Positions 48,901 through 59,790 of a DNA stretch of 64,000 nt are shown here, piece by piece. The stretch covers positions 2,170,001-2,234,000 of the forward strand of contig OZ316896.1 of assembly GCA_973895155.1 (NCBI GenBank), written 5' to 3'. Under the pieces are notes generated by a model. It was not told where the DNA came from. It did not search any database and worked only from the letters and a program-made list of their open reading frames with translations. The position numbers were made by a program, and so were the translations under genes. Position 1 is the first letter of the stretch. Every line of letters begins with the position of its first letter. The stretch is from Marsupella aquatica (taxonomy: Eukaryota > Marchantiophyta).

Positions 48901-49151
48901 AACTTCACGCTTGTTGCACAATTTCTAGGCACAGAGTTGCTGATTCGGTTTGTTTCATCTATCTATGACTTCAGGCAGGACCGAGGGCATGCTTGGGGAA
49001 GGATTCAGCTTACCTGCAAATGAAATTGACATCAGCATTGCTCGTGAAGTTTTTCAAATTCCAACTGGTGCCCGGCCATAAAGTACAATACCGAACAATG
49101 TTTGTTCTGACCATGAGAAGGGGCATCAAAGTCGTAGCTTCTCCTCGTTGA
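45936..49151 (+). CDS. Cytochrome P450, CYP86 clan, CYP704-like
   Basis: Haem monooxygenase of the ER membrane; clan members hydroxylate fatty acids, often for cutin, suberin or sporopollenin. The exact substrate cannot be read here. Exons: 45936-46337, 46691-46906, 47114-47404, 47847-48203, 48390-48590 and 48975-49151; all junctions are GT-AG in phase 0, giving 547 residues, normal for the family. Membrane anchor at about 41-58, proline hinge RNRPGPKSWP at 64-73, I-helix AGRDTT at 338-343, ExxR as E412-R415 (SETLRLYP), FRPERW, and the haem loop FHAGPRACLG with Cys495. CYP704-like stretches include VLKTNFSNYPKG, ELLGNGIFNSD and MRMTLDS. The first in-frame ATG is 45936, with another (MEETNSS) two codons on. 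The first 35 residues are unusually long before the anchor. Subfamily is from memory, without a tree. Confidence 0.92.
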
Positions 49152-49815
49152 TCGCCGACCTTCATGCCACCCACCATATGGACCGAGATTGGGGTTCGGA
49201 GAACTGAAAAAAAAGCTACTGTGCCGTCTTTGATGTCTAGCTTGGGAACGTCTTACGCAACATTACCAAAGCTACCAGACCAGATCTATCCGGAAAATGT
49301 GTCATACCCTATCAGAAAAAAGAGCTTGCTTCCAAAGAGTCCCCGCTTGATCCTTGTCTGGAAGTTTTCATCAGAAACCTGAGTACTCTGTAAATAGCGT
49401 TAATGAAGTGGTCATTTACGTAACGCCCAGCTGCACCGCATTGAGAGGTGGTTTCTTGACGAAACCCCCAGCCGCTGGTAGCCTACTAAGCTGGATGGAA
49501 TTTGCAACCAAATGCACTTCATTGTGAGTGGTGGAACATGTTGGTTGGCAGTTGTTGGAGAAAGATGATATGGGTGTTCCACTCAATGGACCTGAAACCC
49601 AACAGGACGAGTTGAATTCAGCGCGGCTTTTCACTTTCTTGGTCAGCGCTCGGGTAGCCCCATTCCCTTTCACGGCTATGAACGCATGTAATCAACAGCT
49701 CATAGAAATTATAGTCTGGGTAATCTTCCCTAGTTTAACAGAATGGTAGTATACAAGTATAGGTACAGAAAGTAATGCCCAACACATTTGAGGGGGAACC
49801 TTACCGTCTCACCGT
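49152..49815. other. 3' flank of the P450 gene
   Basis: Likely 3' untranslated region followed by unassigned DNA. No coding domain recognised. Confidence 0.4.
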
Positions 49816-50055
49816 GCAATGGGTGGGCAGTCCGATTATCGGCTTACTGGAACAATCGAATCTGCCAGATATGTGGATGATGGTGGTTGTTGCGGAGAGG
49901 ATATTGCGGAGGTGGGTAGTCTGATTCCCGGCTTACTGGAACAATCAAATCTGCCAAGATGGTGGTGGTTGTTGGGGAGAAGAGAATGCAGACGGGTGAA
50001 CCTGTCCGATATTTGGATGGTGGTGGTTGTTGAGAGGGAAGAGAATGCAGACTAG
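49816..50055. repeat. Imperfect tandem repeat, about 90-bp unit
   Basis: Blocks cggcttactggaacaatc, aatctgcca(g/a)a and gatggtggtggttgttg recur two to three times with small differences. The reading frame through them is fortuitous, in my judgement. Confidence 0.65.
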
Positions 50056-50620
50056 TTTGGATCGTGATGTGGACTTAGACTAGTTCTCAAAGACGAGAAA
50101 TTCACGATCAATCCACACCAATGTTCAGCCGCTGTCGCGGGATTAGGCGATAGCTACATCGATTATACTAATATATGTGTACAGTGGAAAACGTGTATGA
50201 CGTCTTTTCCTGATAAAAAGGTTGGATACGCATTGTGGACAATTCACGTTTCCTTACAGTGACAGCGATTTGGGTAAATCATCCCTACTAGAGGGCTGAC
50301 CAGGTTTTTTCTAAGGTCTGGGGCTGTCAATTGGCTTGCCTAAGAAGAGTTGACGATCTCATGGTTCCATGCCTCATGAGGGGTGTCGATCACTGCTCGT
50401 ATCCATAAGGGTTTGAGTGGCTACAAGCCTAGGGTGTGTATCAAAGCTTTTGTCGAAATTGAACTAAAACCTCTAACAAAAATAACTGAGGATAACTAAT
50501 GCCATATAAGAGACACCTCAACTAAATCTTAGAGCAATAAAAGTTAGTTTTGTGATGTAAATTAATTCAACCTGTCCATGCTCCCAAACAGACTCACCCC
50601 CAAGCATCTGGCCCAATGCT
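50056..50620. other. Intergenic, no gene recognised
   Basis: No domain-bearing frame or recognisable RNA gene. Confidence 0.4.
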
Positions 50621-51012
50621 CCCAAATACACTTACCCCCAAGACCTGGCTACCTGGTCCGTAGCCCAATATACAGGTATGTGAGTACACCTAGTACTTAG
50701 CCCAATGCTCTAGCACACCTGGTACATAGCCCTGGTACACATGTATATGAGTACACCTAGTACTTAGCTCAATGCTCTAGCACACCTGGTACATAACCCA
50801 ATTCTTAGGTATATGAGCATGAGGTGTGATGATCAAGTACAATTCTCTGGTAAACCAGAGAGGTGTGGTGACCAAGTACAATTCTCCCTGGTACATAGCC
50901 CAATTCTTAGGTTTATGAGCATGAGGTGTGATGATCACGTACAATTCTCTGGTAGGCCAGAGAGGTGTGGTGACCAAGTACAATTCTCTGGTAGGCCACC
51001 GGAGCACAATTC
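50621..51012. repeat. Nested tandem repeats around ctggtacatagcccaat
   Basis: Two long units starting near 50792 and 50894 share aacccaattcttaggt / agcccaattcttaggt, tgagcatgaggtgtgatga and agtacaattctctggta. Shorter related units with cacctagtacttagc precede them. Inner gtacaattctctggtag motifs repeat four times. A diverged minisatellite. Confidence 0.75.
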
Positions 51013-52159
51013 TCTGTAGGACTGGGAGCTAGTTAAATAGAATTGTACAGTATAGAATTGTACCATCTATTTACGATATTCACGCATTCCGGCTAATTAT
51101 GTGAAATCGTACGTCAGTTGAGGCCCCTAGTTCGCATGATCATCAGTTGAGGCCCCGAGTTTTCATGATCAATCCGAAACGCTGTCACCATGAGGTGGAA
51201 AGTCAGGCCCAGCCGTAGTGCCTGCCTACCTTTACAAATTGGAACTTTTGAAAAATCCACCAAATTCTGAGGTGACAAGAATCTCTAGTCAGGAGCACTC
51301 CTGAAGGGTGGCCTACAAGAGAATAAATGGGGACATCGGACTGAATTTTCAACCTAACCAGCCTAATTACCCCTGTCTTCCTCGTAACCGTTGTAGCTAT
51401 GTAACAAGAAGTTTTCAGTTCCACCACAGTAGTAATGTAACAAGCTTCACTCTAGATGTGTGTAAGAGTCCAGTTCCACCCCGACTGTGTGGAGAAGACG
51501 CAAAAGGCCGATGGACATGTCATCGACGATTGACAAAGACAAGTAAAAGACAGAATTCACCGGTCGGCAGCGAAAGATTCAACGTTGATGGATTTGCAGT
51601 TAATGTGACAATTCCCTCGGATGCCTGAGCTACTACAGACCCATCTATTTCCAGGTCCTACAGCATTCCATTGTACACTCTGAACAGACAATCCACTTTG
51701 ACGACACGCACGAACTGACAATCGGTCAATTTATCCTTAAAAACAGAGAAAAATCGCAGGCACCTTCCGCCGCTAAATTTATTGTCACAGGCTTACAGCT
51801 CATCACATTTTGTGGTGGCCTCTTTGAGTTTCAAATGGATTCTCCGTTACATCAAGTTGTCGAATGTCATAGTAAACATTTCCAATTCCATTCGCTTGCC
51901 CAAAATCTCTGATCCTCTACCGTTCTCTCCGTGCTAAATTGTACCTACTGTGTGCCATGGTACTGAGCGCCTGCCAAAACTACCTCTATTGTCTCTACGT
52001 TCTGGAATAGCGACGGCAGACCTCGACGTTAAGGTTTGCCTTGTCGCCGTTGGGCTTATTGGCTGTCAGATGTGACGGTGCCAAGCGAACCCGGTCTGCA
52101 TCACGGCCTTCAACAAAATGGAAAAATTGGGGGCTCCTTTTTCTTAAGTGAAGCTCCAT
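51013..52159. other. Intergenic between minisatellite and CTP synthase
   Basis: Includes two direct copies of tcagttgaggcccc with downstream catgatca (about 51115-51172). The part next to 52160 is probably the 3' untranslated region of the CTP synthase gene. Confidence 0.45.
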
Positions 52160-55100
52160 CTATACATGTCCATTTGCTGCGGCCTGTCCATTCCCATTTG
52201 CCGTGGCCTTCACATATCCATTTGCAGTGATTTTGACGTGTCCATTTGCATGTCCATTTGCTCCAGCCGGAACATGGCCGTTTTCTGTGTCCCTCAAATA
52301 TGCATCGAGCTGTCCTGAAGCAGCCATGACTAGACCTGCACAGAGAGACAAGTCAGAGTTTCTCCCGAACAATTCCCCATTCTTCTTAAAAGTTGAATCG
52401 CAAGAACCCGAAGTGATTCCTACTACGCGTAAGATTTTGTGATGTATGGACAGCATCTCACAAACCTAGAAAGACTGCAGAAGGTTTGACAGGTCGGGAC
52501 TTGAACTCCGGATGGAACTGAACCGCCACATAATATGGATGCCCGGGATATTCCATAATCTGAAATGGAAAAAACTCAATTGTTCAGTTCGACATTCTAA
52601 AGAGTTTCAAAGCAACAGCGTCTAAAGAGTTCCAAAATAAATATTACTTTCGTTCTAGCTTCACCGCAGTAGATGAATTAATCTAAAACTCAGTTACTAG
52701 TCATAGCATTATGCTAAGGAACAGAGAAACCACCTCCATTCGTCGGCCTGTCTCATCCTTTCCTACAAATCGCAAGCCTGCCGCCTCAAGTTGATCAACC
52801 ATGTCTGGATTAACCTGCACAGATGATGTCCATTCGAGATTGAGAAACAAATTCAGACATTCTGCTTTTACAGAAGAAACATCGCCATATACCATCGAAA
52901 TCAAATAAGATTCTTCCTCCGATCTCAGTTCTGGGTGCAAGAGTACAGTATACAGGCAAATATTACCTCATATCGATGTCTGTGCCTTTCATCAATATGA
53001 TCAGCATGTTGATACCTGTCCCCCACACAGCATCATTATCAGAATAATCAGAGAAAGAACATTCTTCAAACAAGAACCTAATTCATGAATACTGTTCCAC
53101 ATATTCAACAGCAGACGATACATACAGTTTGGCAGTGATACAATCTCCAGTGTTTAGGAAAGTTCGGCGAGACCCAAGCCTCATTGTTCCCCCCATGTGC
53201 GTTTTGGAGACCTGCAAGTTTCAACCACAAACAGACAGAACGCATTTGCATTAACGGGTTGCTCCATCACAACCATTTGCAGTTCAACTGCCTCATCCAA
53301 AGCCTCAAATCTGCCTTTTAATGTTTCAAGCAATGTGTGCAAAAGCTCACCTCGGGCATAAATACAACGCAAGGGTGACGAGTAGCTTGATCAAACTCTG
53401 TACTGTTGGCTTCTTCTAAACCGAGCACCTGTCGAGCAAATTAACACATTGTCAACAAGAAGATATAATGTCCTGCTTTGAAAGGGCCTAAACCCTAAAC
53501 CCTACACACCTTGACAACTTCAAGATTAAAGCATGAAGTCTCATACGTCCATCTGGCCACATCTATCTTCATATATTCTACTCCAAATCGTTACCGTGAA
53601 CCAGTTATTGCACCATTCAGTGAACTGCACATGGACTTTCTGATCTCACCGAATGATACTCACCGAACGGGCAAACTCAATCACAGCAATTTGAAGACCA
53701 AGGCAAACGCCAAGGAATGGCACCCTATTCTCACGGGCATACTTTGCAGCCAATATCTTGCCTTGCACGCCCCGGTCACCAAAGCCCCCGGGAACCAATA
53801 TACCATCAGAATTCTGCGTATCCAATGACGCAAAGATTGCAACCCGAAATTAGTTCACAATTGGAAGCCGCATTCAATGACTTCTTATTGAAATTGTACT
53901 GAATATATTTTACACGTTGTTATCCTGCTCAAAGCGTTATTCCAATGAGGCGATTCCGTTGTGAAAAGAACCTGACCTTCAGTGCCTCCCAGGCTTTCGC
54001 GTGAACTTCGGGGTTCTGTCAACAGAGAAAAAGTTCCATGGCTTAGAAAAACGGAGGCAATCCACTGACAAACGATTTATTTCCACAGTCCACAATACTC
54101 ACGAGGAAGGTTTTTTTGAATGCACGATCTACCCTCTGAACTAGTAATTTGAGCTTACAATAATTCTCGGGACAATCATGACAATGTGATGATCACTTTG
54201 ACTCTCCTGCTTACAATTGATTACACGCACCAGTGTGGAGCTTACTTCATCTTTCAGACTATCCTCCAAGTCTGTTGCAGCGACCCACTGCAGAACCAAT
54301 TTCCTGGAGGCTGCGTTGGATGCATGTAATAGAGCCTGCATTCAGACGAGTATTCAATCAGACTATCTTATAGATCATTAAAATCACTCATATTCAGTAC
54401 TAACATCAACTTTTCAATGGTAGAAAGATTGGGTTCTGGAAATCGGCAGGAAGCCAAAAAGTTAGAACACCTACTTTGATGACTGAGAGATAAGAATCTG
54501 AATTCCTAGTGTACTTTCCCACCATGGCAATTTTCACCTGTAATGACAAGGAAATGCTCCGCATTCAGTACGATGCATGGAACAATGCTCTCCAATCTCT
54601 CCTGCACTCTGTAACACTCACGGAGATAAATGCTCTTCCCCCGATAAAAGACCTCCGCAAACCAGTTACACACTAAAACTGGTGCAATTGCTTACAAGAA
54701 CATACAAACGCGTTTAACTGAGGGGTAAAAAACCCATTTCGCCGAGAAAGAACACTAGAATATGGAAGGATTTAGAAGGCAAACTGAAGACATCCGGTAA
54801 CGGAATACGAAACGATTTGCTTAAATTACTTACCGGAAGCAGAAGCTTATCGCTTTCTTCAGCCATCTTGGCCCACTCACCAAGCTTCGGCTTGGGTACC
54901 TCACTGCAACAATTATTGCCATAAATTATAAGAATTTGCACCATCCGAATACAAGACAGCCCAGCTTTCGGATCTGAAGACTACGCTAAGTACTACACAT
55001 TCATGTCCTCCGTAATCTTACGTGCAACAGTTTTTGTTAAATAGGTTCATCAAAAGTCACCACTTCAACAAGAGGAAACAAATAAGCTGCTAAAAAACCC

Positions 55101-58003
55101 GAAGTCAAAAGCGACATGATAACACACCCATTGAGTAAATTAAATTTCTTCAAAATCGCCAGGTGAGCGTTCTGGTCCTGTTATGGGGACACATACAGGT
55201 GACGTCAGCTTCTCTGAAATGAAATGCAGTGTAAACAGATGATTTACAGACATCACATTCAGAGGCCTGTGTCATGCAAATCGAGGAGGATTCATACGTG
55301 AACCACGAGAGCATGGCTGACCAAACAATAATCGAGAAAATCTGACATGATGACTTACTTTCAGAAGAAGCGGAATATGCCAAATGTTGGAGACATCATA
55401 TATATTCAGGATGTTTGCCGCCTGGAATCATCAGTAAGACATTTGAGATTTTAGATTATAGAGAAGAATACTGGATACAGTGAAAACAAAGAGACGCTTC
55501 TAGTACTGTAGTACATGCACTACGCAACTGCAGATATCAGAGATTGATTGGTTTGATCCATGCTTGTGAATATCGTAGCCCATGTCGAGAGAAGTAATGA
55601 TGAAATCGTACATCCCTCATATATCAGATTATAAATCACGTATTATACATCACGTACCGGCATATGGCAAAACTGGGAGATCTTGCTTCTCGTTGCATCC
55701 TCAAGCGGCTGCCAGCACAAGACAAACAACGTCAGGTCTAATGACTTTGCGGAATTGAAAATGAATCGAACTTCTAACAAAATGGCAGCGATACCAAGAT
55801 CCACTTACCTTGGCACTTCGGATTGCCATCAAATCGGCATTCAACCCCAAGGCCCGGAGCATGCGCACACTATGTTGATTGGGGTTCGAACTTCTAAAAT
55901 TATGGCCACGATACCAAGATCCACATACCTTGGCACTTCGGATAGCCATCAAATCGGCCGTCAAACCCAAGGACCGGAGTTCTCGCACACTATGTTGAGT
56001 GGGCTTCGTCTTCTGTTTAACATTAGAAAATTAAAATTAAAACAGCACGATTCAATCTCATGAAAGAAAACCCTAGTTCTCATAAGCTCTACAGATTCCG
56101 TGTTCTCTTTAATTGACTTATAATTCCAGATCACTGGCTAAAATACTCCCAAAGTAGGACTGGAACCGTCCTACTATACAAGGTTCTCGAGAGGGAACAA
56201 TAAAAATCTAGGTTTCTCTAGGGTTCAGTAGCGTTTACATGGCTAGTTACACTCGCCAAACTTCACGCTAGTGGATTCCCGAAAACATTTGTGCTTGTAA
56301 TCCCTCTGCCTAACCAAACCAATTCAACTCATGTACTACAGAAGGCTGGATAAAAGAGATGCTAAAAACAAACAATTAATAGTCCAGGAGGACCAGGACC
56401 ACGAACCTGCTCTCCCACAACGCCAAGGACGGGCACAAGGCTGACATGAACCAGCACGATGTTCTCCGAACCTGTCAGCGCAATGTTTTCGCAGGCGAAA
56501 TTAGGCAGCCCGACCCGACTAGCGCAGTTAACGATCTTGTGAGTAATCTTGGTCGTATACCGTAACACCAAACTCACTAAAACATCTATCGTCCAGTCGT
56601 TGAACGACAACTAGAACATGGTACTACTTACGACACCTCTGATAAGACTTTAAAGCTCCCAGGTGCACATACGAAAATTAAATGCAAGTTGCGGTGACCA
56701 GTTTGGAGCGTACCAACGCGGGCTTGAAATTGGCTGATAGCTTCGAAAAACGGCATGGATTCAATGTCGCCTGAAGTAGACAGACCCGAGCAGTGTATCA
56801 GCGGCTAAGAGAGCAGTACCAGTGGCATCAACGGGAAACAGAGAACAACACCATGTTGAGGGGTTTGTGAGAAGTTCAATTTACCGACGGTGCCGCCAAG
56901 CTCAATGACACACACGTCTGGTTCGCCATCTTTTCCATCCACCGGGATTTTCGCAACTCTCTCGATCCAATCCTGAATAGCATCTGTGATGTGAGGGACC
57001 ACCTGAACATTACAATCACAAGCTTTATCATCATACAAGAGCTCAAATGGATGCCCGTACACTGCCACGGTAATGTGGTCGCAAGTAGCGCCCTGAAAAT
57101 GAGCTGCTGTAAAATCTGGGCACAGACTTTAACAGTCTTCATTGACGGCGTCTCAAAGCAGATGTCCGACCCCTTGAAAAGAGCATATAACTTTCGCACA
57201 GCCCCCGAAGAAAAGCCACTCATAAATGTGTTTACAAAACCGATCACAGAGAAACAAGGATAACGTGAATTGGGAGAAGACAGCACATAATAGCGGGGCA
57301 CACCTGTACAGTTTTCCCCAAAAAGTCACCTCGCCGCTCCTTGTCGATGACAGACTGCGCAAACCAGCGCATGTCACTCAAAGAAACCCAAACTGTGCAA
57401 CGAGCAAATCGACCTCATCGTGCTGGCATTGAGGCAGACACAATGATGCAGTTGATGCTGTGACATTCGGAGATATTGGAGGAATTCTGTACCTGATATA
57501 TCTTACCGGTCGTAATATTATTATCCCTCGTCAACGTAACGTCCAAAAAGCGCTCGTAATTTCCCAAATCGAGATCCACCTTCAATCAAAAGACGGATGT
57601 CAGAGCCATGAGACGAGTAATGACAATTCCGAATAGGAAGGGAGAAAAAAGGTCAATGGAGGGGAATTGGGAGTTGAGCGACCCCGGCGTGGAGAGAACC
57701 TACCTCTCCGCCGTCATCGAGAACGAAAACCTCCCCATGTTCGAATGGGGACATAGTTCCCGCATCGGTGTTGAGATACGGGTCTGCAAAGACACAGAAG
57801 CACAATTGCGCCATTGAGAGATTGCTCCATTTCCCGAGACCAGATTGTGCGACGGGAAGCTTACTGAATTGATCACTCTACGCACCAATTTTGATGGACG
57901 TCACCCGGAGTCCGCATCCCTTGAGAACCACTCCAAGGCTGCTCGCCGTGACACCCTTGCCGAGTCCACTCACAACTCCCCCCGTCACAATCACGTACTT
58001 CAT
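52160..58003 (-). CDS. CTPS: CTP synthase (glutamine-hydrolysing)
   Basis: Cytosolic EC 6.3.4.2, making CTP from UTP, ATP and glutamine. Exons 1-22 in transcript order: 57886-58003, 57704-57783, 57493-57579, 57304-57354, 56885-57002, 56714-56770, 56407-56471, 55929-56012, 55658-55708, 55359-55421, 55128-55177, 54834-54903, 54475-54537, 54246-54335, 53977-54015, 53664-53813, 53351-53428, 53126-53211, 52967-53015, 52734-52814, 52466-52559, 52160-52335. They total 1800 nt, 599 residues, with every phase consistent. Synthetase domain: [75 protein letters not shown]. Amidotransferase domain: PGGFGDRG, nucleophile Cys399 in GVCLGLQ, His526 and Glu528 in VQFHPEF. ATG 58003 begins the conserved N-terminus. 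The tail from about 557 is an Asn-Gly repeat. A duplicated, frame-shifting copy of exon 8 lies in intron 8. Confidence 0.96.
55766..56005 (-). repeat. 120-bp tandem duplication spanning CTP synthase exon 8
   Basis: 55766-55885 and 55886-56005 align over their length with a period of 120 bp, covering an exon plus its donor site and flanking intron. Copies agree at most positions, including ataccaagatccac, accttggcacttcgga and cgcacactatgttga. The 3'-distal unit in the genome is the functional exon 8. Confidence 0.93.
55809..55893 (-). pseudogene. Duplicate of CTP synthase exon 8 (exon 8b), frame-shifting
   Basis: 85 bases against 84 in the functional exon 55929-56012, owing to one extra base near the 5' end in transcript order. 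Splice signals are kept: an ag just upstream (ttttag) and a consensus gtaagt donor. Most of the encoded residues stay recognisable in the shifted frame ([21 protein letters not shown]). After either exon 7 or exon 8 (both phase 0), it would read seven codons and then a TAG. It is therefore skipped, or acts as a stop-bringing cassette exon. Confidence 0.8.
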
Positions 58004-59466
58004 CGAGTTCTTTTGGAGCAGGGCCGTGAAGGCCTTCAATTCACCCTTTCGAAGTAGCAGAAAAGATTCGCTTCACGCACGCAATGAGCAACGCCTCCTC
58101 TTCCTGGACTGCGGTTCCAGAGCGAAGTGAGGAATCTCTCTAGCAAAATTGTGGTCCGTTAGTCCGTCAGTCCGCAGGGAGATATCGCACGGACCGGGCG
58201 ATATTCTTAAAAAAAATTCAGTTGGTCTTTAGACCATGATGACAAGAGTCCCGATTGCCGCAGAGACGTGAACTGCAAGAGCCAGCCACCATTGCAGAAA
58301 TTTCAGTACTTCAAATTCAAAGATCACTGAATGCTCGAAAAGCCAGCGCACAGACAGAGTCTTTGTAAGGCTAAGATTTCTGCGCTGAGCTTTTGACAAA
58401 ATGCTGAAACCAAATGCGACAGGTCAACGAAATCAAGACAAAGTGCAAGTCGAGCGACGATTTCTTTGCGGCAGCTGGACTAAAACGCTTCGACCTAACT
58501 GCGAGCAACTTGTACGAACGAGACAGAATGCAAATTCCTAGAGCTAAGCTGAGAATGCTGCGTGGAGCTTCAACAAAATGCTTCGACCTACTCTAGTCAG
58601 TCGCGAACGAATTGACGAATCAAACGAGCGCTCCCATAGACTGAGCGCGAGAAGAAGAGAGCACAAAGACAGCTAACGCTCCTGCACCGCCAGCACAACA
58701 ACGAGAGATGCCGCTACTGCGCCACCGCTACTGCCACATCCCGCGTTTTCGTGCCCCGACTACACTACACTTCCGGCCAATTACTCTGTAAAGCTTCCAC
58801 TCAGGTGATGCGGCCCGCGCTCTCTTTCTGCTAGAGCTCCACTTCGTCTTCTTGTGGCCAGACCTCACTCGGGCCTGCGCGCCCGCCTCCCTCCGGATGG
58901 TGGTCAACGAGTATAGGAGCTCCACCTCCAGTAGTCTCCTTGCAGCCGGAGTTGCAGAGCTTGTAGAGTGAGTTACGAGGCATAACCCACTCCGACAATT
59001 CGCTCCTACTGTTGTTCTAAAAAACGGAGCAAAATCTCTGTTGCCGAGTTCTTTTAGGGCAGTCGACGCAGCAACGACGATCTTCCCCTTTTCAGAGTGT
59101 GGCGGACGGAAACTAACGAGAACCAGAACGGCACTGCAGACTTGTCGAGAGGAGCAAATCTCTGTTGGCGAGTTTCTTTTGCAGCAGTGCGGAGTGGTGC
59201 GGAGTGTGGAGTGGAGGCAAATCTCTGTTGCGGAGTTTTTTTTGGAGCAATTGAGGGAGTGATCTGCCCTTTTTGAAGTGGCGGGCACGAGACGAGGCGA
59301 GACGAGACAAGACGAGACGAGACGAGTGGGAGAGAGGACGACTGATGATGCCTCGGGAAAATCTCCCACTGCCTCCACTACTACAGTACCTCCTCCACTG
59401 TCTTGTCTTGTCACTGGACTCGTCAATCGTCATTCTCTTGCTCTACTCACTACTACTACAACTGTA
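58004..59466. other. Upstream region of CTP synthase, with internal repeats
   Basis: Presumed promoter and 5' leader of the minus-strand gene at its low end. Two copies of a cttcgacctan stretch lie near 58489 and 58577. Three copies of aaatctctgttg...gagtt(c/t)tttt occur at about 59033, 59156 and 59219, and a (GACGA)n-type run at 59290-59328. A 232-codon minus frame at 58728-59426 crosses these repeats and has no recognised domain. Confidence 0.5.
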
Positions 59467-59790
59467 GACTCCACTGTCTTGTCACTTCTCTAGTTCGTCT
59501 CCCACTTATTCTTTGTATTCCTAGGTTCCACTGTCTTGTCACTACTACTGTAGTTTAGTTTGTCACCCTCTTATTCTTTGTATTCCTAGGTTCCACTGTC
59601 TTGTCACTGCTGTAGTTTAGTTTGTCACCCTCTTATTCTTTGTATTCCTAGGTTCGCACACAAAACAATTAGTTCGAGTACCTCTTGGTTACATAAATTT
59701 GATCTTATTCAATAATTTGTATTCTTAAGTTTGCACACAAAACAATTAGTTTGAGTATCTCTTGGTTATGTAAATTTGATGTTAGAATTT
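59467..59790. repeat. Two adjacent tandem repeats
   Basis: A unit of about 62-66 bp with ctaggttccactgtcttgtc and cttattctttgtatt occurs three times (anchors near 59520, 59586, 59648, the last partial). It is followed by a 77-bp-spaced duplication of cacacaaaacaattagtt...ctcttggtta...taaatttgat at about 59656-59703 and 59733-59780. Confidence 0.8.

Noticed and set aside
55701-55988. Single 95-codon gene on the minus strand
   Set aside because: It is the read-through of two copies of CTP synthase exon 8 plus introns, not a separate gene.
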